Source: Sphingomonas koreensis (GTDB lineage: Bacteria; Pseudomonadota; Alphaproteobacteria; Sphingomonadales; Sphingomonadaceae). Taken from it: a stretch of 64,000 nt of DNA. Shown one piece after another: positions 9,016-17,674 of the stretch; the stretch's first letter is position 1; every line of letters starts with the position of its first letter. The DNA is taken from NCBI GenBank assembly GCA_006438735.1, contig RCZF01000004.1, forward strand, positions 378,449 to 442,448, read 5' to 3'. A model generated the notes under the pieces. The model was not told where the DNA came from. It did no database searches and saw only the letters and a program-made list of their open reading frames with translations. Made by a program: the position numbers and the translations under genes.

Positions 9016-9363
9016 ATGACTGCATATACCGCCCCGAGCTTCGAGGAACGTGCCGCACTTGCCAAAAAAGCCCGGCAAAAGGCGCTGGACCAGCTGCGCA
9101 AAAAGCCGCCGGTCGACGAGGCGGTTACCGAAGCGCGTCGCGCCGCTCGCCTCAAGCGCGACGCTGCCGCCGCTGAGAAGAGCCGCGCCAAACGCGAAAG
9201 CGAGGAGCGGGCCAAGGCAGACAGGCAGGCGGCGCTCGCCGAACCCGCGATCGTTCCGGCCGAGCCCGTGGTTGCGCCCAAGCCGACCAAACAGGACCAG
9301 ACCGAAGCGGACAAGAAGGCCGCGCGCGACGCCCGTTACGCAGCGCGCAAAAAGAGGAAATAG
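9016..9363 (+). CDS. DUF6481 family protein
   Basis: A 115-residue, highly charged protein, almost entirely Lys, Arg, Glu and Ala. It starts with a Tyr/Pro-containing segment and FEERAALAKKARQKALD, then a long charged helix that could be a coiled coil. It ends with TEADKKAARDARYAARKKRK, the characteristic tail of DUF6481 proteins of sphingomonads. There is no signal peptide or membrane segment. The composition suggests nucleic-acid or ribosome association, but the role of the family is not known to me. It stands alone, with long spacers on both sides. Confidence 0.8.
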   Translation: MTAYTAPSFEERAALAKKARQKALDQLRKKPPVDEAVTEARRAARLKRDAAAAEKSRAKRESEERAKADRQAALAEPAIVPAEPVVAPKPTKQDQTEADKKAARDARYAARKKRK

Positions 9364-9743
9364 TCGCAAGCACACCGCTCGGCCGAGAGCAACCGGGCAG
9401 CGTTTAAACTCTCAGGCAGGCGCGGATGGTGATGATCACCGACGTCCGCGTCGCCCGCACCGGCAGCAGAACATTCGGCGATCAATCTGGATGAGACCCA
9501 GTTCGACCGCAGCCTGCTTCGCATGCTCCGCGCAATCGGCGTTAACGCTTGCGCTCGGGCGGTAGCGCCAATCACAATCGATTTGAAAATCGCGAAGATC
9601 GATCGCTCATCAACGAAACCGCTGGTGCTGCCGTGTGGCAATTTCTATCGGCTGGGCGGGGCAATTTTCGGATCGTGCCGCCGGCAGATCGATGGATCTG
9701 TCTGTGTCGCAGCATGCTCCGAGCAATATAGCCAGGAAGCGAA
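9364..9743. other. Spacer of 380 bp before the permease gene
   Basis: No supported gene. A 76-residue frame at 9523-9753 overlaps the permease start and looks like chance. The segment should carry the DUF6481 terminator and the permease promoter; neither shows a clear consensus. Confidence 0.35.
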
Positions 9744-11477
9744 GTGCCGATGACCTTCGACCAGATCGCAATCCTGGCGCTGCTGGCGGGCATGTTCGTC
9801 GCTTATGCGCTCGATCGATTCCGTATCGAGCTCGTCGCGTTGAGCGGCCTGGCAATCGCGTTTGCGGCAGGGCTCGTGCCGCTTACGGCGGTGTTCGGCG
9901 GATTCTCCAATCCGGCGGTGATAACGGTCATCGAAATTCTGCTCGTCGTCTCGGTGCTTGCCCGAACACGCGCGGTCGATGGCCTCGCCTCGCTGATTCT
10001 GGCCCGCGTCTCGAACGAGCGGCTGGTCCTCGCCTTGCTGTGCGTCGCTGCGGCGGCCATCTCGGTGGTGATGAACAATATCGGCGCGCTCGCGCTGATG
10101 TTCCCGGTGACGCTGTCGGTCTGCGCGCGGCTGGGATTGCATCCGGCGCGCATGCTGATGCCGCTGTCCTTTGCGACCTTGCTGGGCGGCATGTGTTCGC
10201 TGACAGGGACGCCGGCCAATCTTATCGTCAACGACTGGCGCATCGCCGAGACCGGCGGGGGTTTCGGCTATTTCGCACTCGGATCGGTAGGTGGTCCGGT
10301 CGCGGTGATCGGCCTCGTCTGGCTAATCGTCGCGGCGCCAAGCCTGTTCCGGCGGACGGCTTCTCCGCCGACGCCCGACGACATCCGCTCCGGCGGGCTG
10401 CTTGTCGAGCTTCACGTCGCCGCCGCTTCGAAGTTCATCGGACTATCGCCCATGGCCATCGCGAGCGCACATGACGTTCACGTGCACGATGTGGTGCGAA
10501 GCGGCGCCCACGTCTTCGCGCGACGCGACGCTGTCGCCGTTGCCGCAGGCGACGTCCTGCTGGCCGAGGCCGATTTGGCAATATTCGATCGGCTTGTCGA
10601 GACGGGCGCGGTTGTCCTCCACGGCGCGAACGACGAACGTCTCGAGGCGGTGGTTACGCCGGAAAGCTATCTGATCGGTTCGCGCCTCGGCGATCTGACG
10701 ATGCTGATCGAACGCGGGGTAACGGTGATCGGGCTCGCCAGCCGGCGGCGACGGATCGAGGGCATGTTCGGCGATCTTCAGATCGGGCTGGGCGACGTGC
10801 TGCTGCTGGCGGGCGAGCGTCAGGCGCTGCGCGAGGCGGTGGGCGAGGCCGGGCTGCTCGCGCTCATGCCGCGCGCTGCCACGGCTGCCCGGCCCGACGC
10901 ATTTCGCAGCGTGGCGATCTTCGCCGTCGGCGTTGCCGGCACCGCGATCGACATTGCGTCGCCCGAGATCGCCTTCGGGGCCGTCGTTCTCGCCATGGCG
11001 CTGACTGGCTCGCTGCGGCTTCGCGAGGCGCTACAGGACGTCAACTGGACGATCGTCATCCTGCTCGCCTGCATGATCCCGCTTGGCGCGGCGGTCCAGG
11101 ATACCGGCGCGGCGCGCGTGGTCGCCGATGCGATCGTGGGGCACTTGCCGACGACCCAGCCGTTGGCCGTTGCGATCATCATTCTCGTGCTGGCGACGCT
11201 GATCACGCCGTTCATCGACAATGTGTCCGTCGCGGCGGTATTGAGCCCGGTCGCGGCCGGCGTGGCGACGCGCGCCGGCATGCCGATCGAACCGTTGCTG
11301 ATCGCCGTCGCAATCGGCGCGTCGCTCGATTTTCTCACTCCCTTCGGGCATCACAACAATGCGGTGGTGATGGGCGCCGCCGGCTATCGCTTCACCGACT
11401 TCCCGCGCCTTGGCCTGCCTCTCGTCGGGATCGGCCTGGTGACGGCATCGATCTCCCTTTGGCTGTTCTGGCTGTGA
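9744..11477 (+). CDS. SLC13/DASS-type permease with central RCK_C domains
   Basis: A 577-residue integral membrane protein of the SLC13 (ArsB/NhaD, divalent anion:sodium symporter) superfamily. It has two blocks of transmembrane helices, about 1-200 and 390-577, flanking a cytoplasmic region with two TrkA-C/RCK_C-like beta-rich repeats. Family motifs include MNNIGALALMFPV in the first half, SLTGTPANLIV, and FIDNVSVAAVLSPVAAG with TPFGHHNN in the second. The substrate cannot be read from sequence; the neighbouring Rrf2 regulator and sulfate ABC operon favour sulfate or another sulfur oxyanion. GTG 9744 is about five bases from AGGAAG; ATG 9750 is the alternative start. The Rrf2 gene follows after 56 bp. 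Confidence 0.85.
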   Translation: MPMTFDQIAILALLAGMFVAYALDRFRIELVALSGLAIAFAAGLVPLTAVFGGFSNPAVITVIEILLVVSVLARTRAVDGLASLILARVSNERLVLALLCVAAAAISVVMNNIGALALMFPVTLSVCARLGLHPARMLMPLSFATLLGGMCSLTGTPANLIVNDWRIAETGGGFGYFALGSVGGPVAVIGLVWLIVAAPSLFRRTASPPTPDDIRSGGLLVELHVAAASKFIGLSPMAIASAHDVHVHDVVRSGAHVFARRDAVAVAAGDVLLAEADLAIFDRLVETGAVVLHGANDERLEAVVTPESYLIGSRLGDLTMLIERGVTVIGLASRRRRIEGMFGDLQIGLGDVLLLAGERQALREAVGEAGLLALMPRAATAARPDAFRSVAIFAVGVAGTAIDIASPEIAFGAVVLAMALTGSLRLREALQDVNWTIVILLACMIPLGAAVQDTGAARVVADAIVGHLPTTQPLAVAIIILVLATLITPFIDNVSVAAVLSPVAAGVATRAGMPIEPLLIAVAIGASLDFLTPFGHHNNAVVMGAAGYRFTDFPRLGLPLVGIGLVTASISLWLFWL

Positions 11478-11504
11478 GAGATTTGCCTGGCGGCGTTTGC
11501 CGGA

Positions 11505-11513
11505 ATACCCTAT
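11505..11513. promoter_or_regulatory. ATACCCTAT element upstream of the Rrf2 gene
   Basis: The nine bases ATACCCTAT lie 20 bp before the Rrf2 start. The same element forms one arm of the palindrome at 11992-12016. This suggests an operator half-site used for autoregulation; binding is inferred. Confidence 0.45.
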
Positions 11514-11533
11514 CCAGCTCGTAGGACAACAGC

Positions 11534-11980
11534 ATGATCTCCAACAAAGCCCGCTATGCGTTTCGCGCACTGATCGCTATTGCCGCGACCCGCGACGGAC
11601 GGGCGACGACGAGCTTTGCGATTTCACAGCGCTATTCGATTCCCCACAAGTTTCTCGAGCAGATTCTGGTGGATCTGAAAAAGGCCGGCATTCTCGATAG
11701 CCGGCGCGGCAAGAATGGCGGCTACGTGATGTTGCGCCCGGCTGACACGATCAGTTTCGGGGAAGTTTTGCGGCTGTTCGAAGGGCCGCTCGCGCCGCTG
11801 CCCTGCCTGTCGCGCCAGTCTTACCGTCGTTGCGAAGACTGTATCGACGAATCGCGCTGCACGATTCGCCGCGAGTTCGGGCGCGCCTATGACGCTTACC
11901 GGCAGGTGCTCGATTCGCGGATGCTGGCCGACGCGACAGGCCAAAGCGACGAACTTTTGCGACAGGCCACCTATCCATAA
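11534..11980 (+). CDS. Rrf2-family transcriptional regulator, probably of sulfur uptake
   Basis: A 148-residue protein with the Rrf2 winged-helix fold: MISNKARYAFRALIAIA at the start, the recognition region IPHKFLEQILVDLKKAG at about 36-52, and the wing SRRGKNGGY at 56-64. Cysteines at 91, 100, 103 and 109 lie where IscR and NsrR bind an Fe-S cluster, but the spacing differs from IscR, so cluster binding is uncertain. CymR-type Rrf2 proteins instead sense cysteine metabolism through CysK. The position between an anion permease and the sulfate ABC operon, with related sequence elements before both this gene and the operon, points to control of sulfur acquisition. Confidence 0.88.
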   Translation: MISNKARYAFRALIAIAATRDGRATTSFAISQRYSIPHKFLEQILVDLKKAGILDSRRGKNGGYVMLRPADTISFGEVLRLFEGPLAPLPCLSRQSYRRCEDCIDESRCTIRREFGRAYDAYRQVLDSRMLADATGQSDELLRQATYP

Positions 11981-11991
11981 TCTTCATTGCT

Positions 11992-12016
11992 ATTCCCTAT
12001 TGGGTCGATAGGGTAT
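11992..12016. promoter_or_regulatory. Palindromic candidate Rrf2 operator before the sulfate ABC operon
   Basis: CCCTAT and ATAGGG are inverted around a 7-bp centre; extended to nine bases the arms (ATTCCCTAT and ATAGGGTAT) differ at one position. The site begins 12 bp after the Rrf2 stop codon and ends 28 bp before the chosen start of the binding-protein gene. One arm matches the element before the Rrf2 gene. Confidence 0.6.
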
Positions 12017-12044
12017 GAAGGTCTTTGCGACCTGGGAGATGGCA

Positions 12045-13127
12045 ATGGTGATCAGGGGTTTACAGAATTCGACGGCGTGGAAGGCGCGCCGCAACTTTTC
12101 GCTAGCGCTCGTTTCTGTGGCCGCGCTCGCTTTGGCGGGGTGCTCGCCAAAGAGCGACGGCGGCAACAGCGCCGGCGGCGGCTCGGCCAAGGCGGTGACG
12201 CTGCTCAACGTCAGCTACGATCCGACCCGCGAGCTCTACAAAGCGATCAACGCCGCCTTCATCCAGAAATGGCAGGCCGAGCACGGTCAGGCGGTCTCCA
12301 TCGACATGAGCCACGGCGGATCGGGCAAGCAATCGCGCGCAGTGATCGACGGGCTCGGCGCCGATGTGGTGACGCTGGCGCTCGCTTATGACGTCGATGC
12401 GATCGCGCAGAAGACCAAGTTGCTTGATCCGAAATGGGAATCGCGCCTGCCCGACAGCAGCGCGCCCTATACCTCGACTATCGTGTTTCTGGTGCGCAAG
12501 GGCAATCCCAAGGGCATCCACGACTGGGGCGATCTCGCCAAGCCGGGCGTGCAGGTGATCACCCCCAATCCCAAGACATCAGGCGGCGCGCGGTGGAATT
12601 TCCTCGCTGCCTGGGCGTATGGCAAGAAGGCCGGCGGATCGGACGCGGCGGCGCAGAAATATGTCTCGCAACTGTTCGCTAACGTGCCGGTACTCGATTC
12701 GGGCGCGCGCGGCGCGACGACGACCTTCGTCGAACGTGGCATCGGCGACGTGCTGCTCGCCTGGGAGAACGAAGCGTTCCTGGCGCAGCAGGAACTCGGC
12801 AAGGGCAAGGTCGACATCGTCGTGCCCTCGATCTCGATCCTCGCCGAGCCATCGGTCGCGCTGATCGACGGCAATGCGCAGAAGCACGGCACCACCGCGA
12901 TCGCCGATGCCTATCTGAAGTTCCTCTACACGCCGCAAGCGCAGCAGATCATCGCGCAGAATTATTATCGGCCGCGCGACCCGACGGTGGCGGCCAAATA
13001 TGCCGGCCAGTTTCCCCATCTGAACCTGGTGACGATCAAGGACTTCGGCGGATGGCAGGCAGCGCAGGCCAAATATTTCGCCGATGGCGGCGTGTTCGAC
13101 CAGATCGAAGCCGGCATCCATCACTAG
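12045..13127 (+). CDS. Sulfate-binding lipoprotein of the sulfate ABC transporter
   Basis: A 360-residue periplasmic solute-binding protein of the Sbp/CysP family. It has an N-terminal signal ending in the lipobox LALAGC, so it is probably membrane-anchored, unlike soluble Sbp. Family features include [13 protein letters not shown] at the mature start, [15 protein letters not shown], and the segment [20 protein letters not shown] 12045 is chosen because GGGAG lies six bases upstream; starts at 12015 and 12039 lie too close to, or before, that signal. It would deliver sulfate or thiosulfate to CysT/CysW. cysT follows after five bases, so this is the first gene of the operon. Confidence 0.92.
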   Translation: MVIRGLQNSTAWKARRNFSLALVSVAALALAGCSPKSDGGNSAGGGSAKAVTLLNVSYDPTRELYKAINAAFIQKWQAEHGQAVSIDMSHGGSGKQSRAVIDGLGADVVTLALAYDVDAIAQKTKLLDPKWESRLPDSSAPYTSTIVFLVRKGNPKGIHDWGDLAKPGVQVITPNPKTSGGARWNFLAAWAYGKKAGGSDAAAQKYVSQLFANVPVLDSGARGATTTFVERGIGDVLLAWENEAFLAQQELGKGKVDIVVPSISILAEPSVALIDGNAQKHGTTAIADAYLKFLYTPQAQQIIAQNYYRPRDPTVAAKYAGQFPHLNLVTIKDFGGWQAAQAKYFADGGVFDQIEAGIHH

Positions 13128-13132
13128 CTCCC

Positions 13133-14014
13133 ATGGACCTGCCGGAAATCCTGGTCGATAACGGCGACGGGCGGCGCAGGAGCCGCCCGTCGTTACGCCG
13201 GCGCGGTGCGCTCCCCGGCTTCGGGCTGAGCCTCGGCGTCACCGTCGCGTGGCTGTCGCTGATCGTGCTGGTGCCGCTGGCTGCCTTGTTCCTGCGCACC
13301 GCGGGGATGGGCTGGCACGAATTCGTCGCGGTCGGATTCTCGCACCGTGCGATGAAAGCCTATCAATTGAGCTTCGGCGCCTCGCTCGCAGCCGGCGCGG
13401 TCAACACCGTGTTCGGGCTGCTGATCGCCTGGGTGCTGGTGCGCTATCGCTTTCCCGGCAAGCGGCTGATCGGCGCGCTGGTCGATCTGCCGTTCGCGCT
13501 GCCGACCGCGGTTGCCGGGATCGCGCTGACCGCGCTCTATGCGCCCAACGGCTGGATCGGCGAACTGCTCGTCCCGCTCGGCATCAAGGTCGCCTTCACG
13601 CCGCTCGGCGTGGTGGTCGCGCTGATCTTCATCGGGTTGCCGTTCGTCGTCCGCACCGTCGAGCCGGTGCTCGCCGATCTCGGCGCCGATGTCGAGGAAG
13701 CCGCCGCGACGCTCGGCGCTTCGCCGTTCCAAACCTTTCGCCGCATCATCCTGCCGGCGGTGGGGCCGGCGCTGTTGACCGGCTTCGCGCTCGCCTTCGC
13801 GCGCGGTGTCGGCGAATATGGGTCGGTGATCTTCATCGCCGGCAACATGCCGTATCGATCCGAAATCGCGCCGCTGCTGATCGTCACCCAGCTCGAGCAA
13901 TTCGATTACGAAGGCGCAACCGCGATCGCGACGGTGATGCTGCTCGCCGCCTTCGCGCTGCTGCTGGCGATCAACCTGTATCAGCGCTGGGCGCGTCGCC
14001 GGGGGGTGGCATGA
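13133..14014 (+). CDS. cysT: Sulfate ABC transporter permease CysT (CysU)
   Basis: A 293-residue inner-membrane permease of the sulfate/thiosulfate importer, with about six transmembrane helices. The EAA motif contacting the ATPase is [32 protein letters not shown] near the end is typical of CysT. The in-frame extension upstream of ATG 13133 overlaps the binding-protein gene and is not used. It ends in an ATGA overlap with cysW, which supports translational coupling. Confidence 0.94.
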   Translation: MDLPEILVDNGDGRRRSRPSLRRRGALPGFGLSLGVTVAWLSLIVLVPLAALFLRTAGMGWHEFVAVGFSHRAMKAYQLSFGASLAAGAVNTVFGLLIAWVLVRYRFPGKRLIGALVDLPFALPTAVAGIALTALYAPNGWIGELLVPLGIKVAFTPLGVVVALIFIGLPFVVRTVEPVLADLGADVEEAAATLGASPFQTFRRIILPAVGPALLTGFALAFARGVGEYGSVIFIAGNMPYRSEIAPLLIVTQLEQFDYEGATAIATVMLLAAFALLLAINLYQRWARRRGVA

Positions 14015-14844
14015 TCGCCACAACACTCCCGCGCCGCGCCGGGCGGGCCGCACTGATCGCGATCGCACTCGGCTTTCTCGGGCTGTTCCTGGTGCTCCCG
14101 CTGGTTGCGGTGTTCGCCGAGGCGCTGTCGAAGGGGCTCGCCGCTTACGGCGCCGCGCTGATCGATCCCGACGCGCTGTCGGCGGTGCGGCTGACGCTGT
14201 TCGTCGCCGCGATCAGCGTGCCCTTGAACGTCGTGTTCGGGCTCGCCGCGAGCTGGGCGATCACCAAGTTCGATTTTCCCGGCAAGGGTTTCCTGATCAC
14301 GCTGATCGATCTGCCATTCTCGGTCTCGCCGGTGGTTTCCGGCCTGGTCTATGTGCTGCTGTTCGGCGCGCAGGGGCTGCTCGGCCCGTGGCTGATTGCG
14401 CATGATGTCCAGATCATCTTCGCGGTGCCGGGCATCGTGCTGGCGACGATGTTCATCACCTTCCCGTTCGTCGCGCGCGAGCTGATCCCGCTGATGGAGG
14501 AACAGGGCCGCGACGACGAGGAAGCGGCGATCTCGCTCGGCGCGAGCGGCTGGCAGACCTTTCGCAAGGTGACCCTGCCCAATGTCCGCTGGGCGCTGCT
14601 TTACGGCGTGCTGCTGTGCAATGCCCGCGCGATGGGCGAGTTCGGCGCGGTCTCCGTCGTCTCGGGGCATATCCGCGGCAAGACCAACACGATGCCGCTC
14701 CACGTCGAGATTCTCTACAACGAGTATAATTTCGCCGCCGCCTTCGCGGTCGCCTCGCTGCTGGCACTGCTCGCGCTGGTCACGCTCGCGCTCAAATCGA
14801 TCCTCGAATGGCGCTACGGCGTCCACGGAAAGGCCCATATATGA
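14011..14844 (+). CDS. cysW: Sulfate ABC transporter permease CysW
   Basis: A 277-residue partner permease that forms the channel with CysT. The EAA loop is [17 protein letters not shown], and the C-terminal part has [20 protein letters not shown], characteristic of CysW. It overlaps cysT and cysA by four bases each (ATGA), which fixes the start at 14011 and argues for coordinated translation. Confidence 0.95.
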   Translation: MIATTLPRRAGRAALIAIALGFLGLFLVLPLVAVFAEALSKGLAAYGAALIDPDALSAVRLTLFVAAISVPLNVVFGLAASWAITKFDFPGKGFLITLIDLPFSVSPVVSGLVYVLLFGAQGLLGPWLIAHDVQIIFAVPGIVLATMFITFPFVARELIPLMEEQGRDDEEAAISLGASGWQTFRKVTLPNVRWALLYGVLLCNARAMGEFGAVSVVSGHIRGKTNTMPLHVEILYNEYNFAAAFAVASLLALLALVTLALKSILEWRYGVHGKAHI

Positions 14845-15899
14845 GCCTCAAGCTGGCCAATATCGCCAAGCGCTTCGGCGCCTTCACCGCGCTGCACGAC
14901 ATCAACCTGCGCGCGCGGCCTGGCGAGTTTCTCGCGCTGCTCGGCCCATCGGGATCGGGCAAGACGACGCTGCTGAGGATCATCGCCGGCCTGGAGTTTC
15001 CGGAGCGCGGGACGGTCTATTATGAGGGCGAGGACATCACGCAGCTCAGCGTCGCCGAGCGGCGGATCGGTTTCGTGTTCCAGCAATATGCGCTGTTCAA
15101 GCACATGACCGTCGCCGAGAATGTCGGCTTCGGCCTGTCGGTCCGCCCGCGCCGCGATCGTCCCTCGCGCCGCGACATCAAGGCGCGCGCGCAGGAATTG
15201 CTCGATCTCGTCCAGCTCGGCGATCTCGGCAAGCGGCTGCCCGCGCAGCTCTCGGGCGGCCAGCGGCAGCGCGTCGCGCTCGCCCGTGCGCTGGCGGTCG
15301 ATCCCAAGCTGCTGCTGCTCGACGAGCCGTTCGGCGCGCTCGACGCCAAGGTGCGCAAGGAACTGCGCCACTGGCTGCGCGACTTTCACGACCGCGTCGG
15401 GCTCACCTCGATTTTCGTCACCCACGATCAGGAAGAGGCGCTCGAAGTCGCCGACCGCATCGTCGTGATGAGCAACGGCGCGATCGAGCAGATCGGCACG
15501 CCGTCCGAAGTCTATGACAATCCGGTCAACGCCTTCGTGTTCGATTTCGTCGGCGAATCGAACTGCGTGCCGGTCAGCGCTGCGGATGGCAGCGCGGCGT
15601 TCCGCAATGTGCCGCTGGCGGTGGATACGACAGGGCTGCGCGGGCCGGGCGAGCTCTATTTCCGCCCGCACGAGGCGCGGATCGGGGCGGCCGGTGAAGC
15701 TGGCTTGCCGGCGACCGTCACGCTGGTGCGACCGAGGGAAGGCCGTGCGCGTGTCGAAGCCGAAATCGCCGGCCTGGCCGATTTGATCGAGCTCGACGTG
15801 GCGCCGGACACCGCGCCTGCGGTCGGCGATGCCATCGCGATCATACCGACGAGGTCGCGACTTTTTCCCGCCCGCGACCCCAGCGAGGCGGCGGCATGA
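14841..15899 (+). CDS. cysA: Sulfate ABC transporter ATP-binding protein CysA
   Basis: A 352-residue ATPase that powers sulfate import. Walker A is GPSGSGKTT at about 34-42, the signature is LSGGQRQR, Walker B is [12 protein letters not shown], and the switch is [10 protein letters not shown]-terminal TOBE-like extension of about 110 residues follows. ATG 14841 overlaps the cysW stop; a longer in-frame start at 14808 lies inside cysW and is unlikely. It ends in an ATGA overlap with a DUF2292 gene. Confidence 0.96.
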   Translation: MSLKLANIAKRFGAFTALHDINLRARPGEFLALLGPSGSGKTTLLRIIAGLEFPERGTVYYEGEDITQLSVAERRIGFVFQQYALFKHMTVAENVGFGLSVRPRRDRPSRRDIKARAQELLDLVQLGDLGKRLPAQLSGGQRQRVALARALAVDPKLLLLDEPFGALDAKVRKELRHWLRDFHDRVGLTSIFVTHDQEEALEVADRIVVMSNGAIEQIGTPSEVYDNPVNAFVFDFVGESNCVPVSAADGSAAFRNVPLAVDTTGLRGPGELYFRPHEARIGAAGEAGLPATVTLVRPREGRARVEAEIAGLADLIELDVAPDTAPAVGDAIAIIPTRSRLFPARDPSEAAA

Positions 15900-16072
15900 G
15901 CGTTTCCCCGAGGCGCATCGACCGCTTTACGGCCGAGCCCGACCACGAACCCGCGGTTGCCGCGCTGCGCGAGGCGCTGGAGCGAATGCGCTTCGGCACC
16001 ATTGCGCTGACCGTCCACGACGGCCGCGTCGTTCAGCTGGAGATTACCGAAAAGCGCCGCTTCGGCGCGTGA
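15896..16072 (+). CDS. DUF2292 (YezD-type) small protein
   Basis: A 58-residue protein whose ATG overlaps the cysA stop codon (ATGA), so it belongs to the sulfate operon. The core [20 protein letters not shown] followed by [11 protein letters not shown](R) matches DUF2292, a family of small proteins often encoded next to sulfur-assimilation genes. One helix and a beta hairpin are expected; there is no membrane segment. The biochemical role is unknown to me. Confidence 0.85.
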   Translation: MSVSPRRIDRFTAEPDHEPAVAALREALERMRFGTIALTVHDGRVVQLEITEKRRFGA

Positions 16073-16137
16073 ACCGACAACCGAAGCTGACCGGACCACC
16101 GGAAGCATCGCCATCCCGTGACACGAGGACAATGACG

Positions 16138-17520
16138 ATGATGACCCGCTTCCTGATGACCACCGCCCTCATCGCCGCACCGATCGCGGCGCACGCCCAG
16201 GATGCCAAGCCGACGAAACCCTGGACGCTACAAGATGCGATCGGCGACCCTGAGGATTTCACCCTCTCGGGCAGCGTTCGGGCGCGATACGAGACGCTCG
16301 ACAACGAATTTCGCCCCGGCGGCGGCAAGACCGATGACTTGCTGTCGTTCCGCACCACGCTGTTCGCCGAATATCATCCGGGCATCTTCCGCATCGGCGG
16401 CGAAGTGATGGATTCGCGCGGCTATCTCGACGACACGCAAAGCGCGGTCAGCAGCAATGACGTGAACGCGGCCGAATTGATCCAGGGTTATGTCGGCGCC
16501 GATCTCGGCGACCGGCTGGGCAAGGGATCGAAGACGATTTTCACGCTCGGCCGCCAGACCATCGATCTCGGCTCGCGCCGCCTTGTCGGCCGCAACAACT
16601 TCCGCAACGCGACCAATGCGTTCGATGGCTTCCGCGCCGAGTTCACCGGCGCCGACAAGACTTATCTCACGGTCTTCTACACGCTGCCGCTCAACCGCCT
16701 GCCGAGCGACAAGCAAGGCGTGCTCGACAATAAGGTGAAGTGGGACCGCGAGAGCTTCGACGTCGCCTTTTGGGGTGGTTTCCTGACCAAGCCGGCGCTG
16801 TTCGGCCGTGCCAATCTCGATCTCTACTTCTTCGGCCTGAACGAGCGCGATTCGCCCAAATATCTCACCAAGAACCGCGAGCTCTACACGCCGGGCCTGC
16901 GGCTCTATTCCGATCCCAAGCCGGGCAAGAGCGATTTCGAGTTCGAGGGCGGCTACCAGTTCGGCAGCACCCGCACGGGCACGACGCCGACTGCGCCCGA
17001 AAAGCAGGTTTCGGCCTATTTCGTCCATGCCGAGGTCGGCCATCAGTTCGCCGGCGCCTGGGTGCCGCGCGTCAGCCTCGAATATGATCGCGCCAGCGGC
17101 GACAAGGGCGGCAAGGACTATACCCGCTTCGACAGCCTCTACGGCCCGCGCCGGCCCGATTACGGCCCGACCGGAATCTACGGCCCGCTCGGCCGCAACA
17201 ACCTCTCGTCGCCGGGCATCCGCCTCGAAGTCACCCCGGACAAGCGCTGGGACGGCTTCGTGATGTACCGCGCCGCCTGGCTCGACAGCGCGAGCGACAG
17301 CTTCGCCAACACCAGCGTCAAGGACGGCACCGGCGTGGCCGGCAAATTCGCCGGCCAGCAGGTCGAAGCGCGCGTGCGTTACTGGATCGTGCCCAAGCTG
17401 TTGCGGCTCGATACCGGCGCGGCAATGTTCCTCCACGGTCGTTTCCTCAAGGACGCCTCCAACGCCAATGGCTACGGCAATCCGATCTACGGCTATTTCG
17501 ACATCACCGCGACGTTTTAA
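16138..17520 (+). CDS. Alginate-export-type outer-membrane beta-barrel channel
   Basis: About 460 residues with a signal peptide (TRFLMTTALIAAPIAAHAQ) and then alternating aromatic/polar strands typical of the alginate_exp family: LSGSVRARYETLD at the start, TLGRQTIDLGSRRLVGRNNF in the middle, and a terminal strand ending in Phe (YGYFDITATF). It lies 65 bp after the DUF2292 gene, in the same direction as the sulfate operon. That suggests it lets a sulfur-containing anion across the outer membrane rather than exporting alginate; no alginate genes are nearby. ATG 16138 is chosen because GAGGA lies eight bases upstream; ATG 16132 is only two bases from it. Confidence 0.82.
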   Translation: MMTRFLMTTALIAAPIAAHAQDAKPTKPWTLQDAIGDPEDFTLSGSVRARYETLDNEFRPGGGKTDDLLSFRTTLFAEYHPGIFRIGGEVMDSRGYLDDTQSAVSSNDVNAAELIQGYVGADLGDRLGKGSKTIFTLGRQTIDLGSRRLVGRNNFRNATNAFDGFRAEFTGADKTYLTVFYTLPLNRLPSDKQGVLDNKVKWDRESFDVAFWGGFLTKPALFGRANLDLYFFGLNERDSPKYLTKNRELYTPGLRLYSDPKPGKSDFEFEGGYQFGSTRTGTTPTAPEKQVSAYFVHAEVGHQFAGAWVPRVSLEYDRASGDKGGKDYTRFDSLYGPRRPDYGPTGIYGPLGRNNLSSPGIRLEVTPDKRWDGFVMYRAAWLDSASDSFANTSVKDGTGVAGKFAGQQVEARVRYWIVPKLLRLDTGAAMFLHGRFLKDASNANGYGNPIYGYFDITATF

Positions 17521-17592
17521 CCCACATCGCGGCTTTTTCGGCGCCTGCTGCGCTGCACGATGATGACGCTTTGACCGAGCCGAAACACTTCA

Positions 17593-17608
17593 TTGTGCAG
17601 TGCAGCAA
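17593..17608. promoter_or_regulatory. TGC-rich dyad, possible PhaR-type operator
   Basis: TTGTGCAGTGCAGCAA is a near-perfect dyad 66 bp before the esterase start. A second TGC-rich run lies at 17545-17557. PhaR, the polyhydroxybutyrate regulator of alphaproteobacteria, binds TGC-rich sites, so the site fits a PHB-depolymerase gene. Binding is inferred. Confidence 0.35.
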
Positions 17609-17674
17609 CGAATGCTAGCGTTGATCGTTGGGATATGGACGAGCGGTTTTCCGCCGTTCTCGCGGGGACTATAG

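Noticed and set aside
9523..9753. 76-codon frame before the SLC13-type permease
   Set aside because: Overlaps the permease start and has no family similarity.
9645..10142. Minus-strand frames antisense to the permease
   Set aside because: Asp/Arg/His-rich translation typical of the antisense of a membrane-protein gene.
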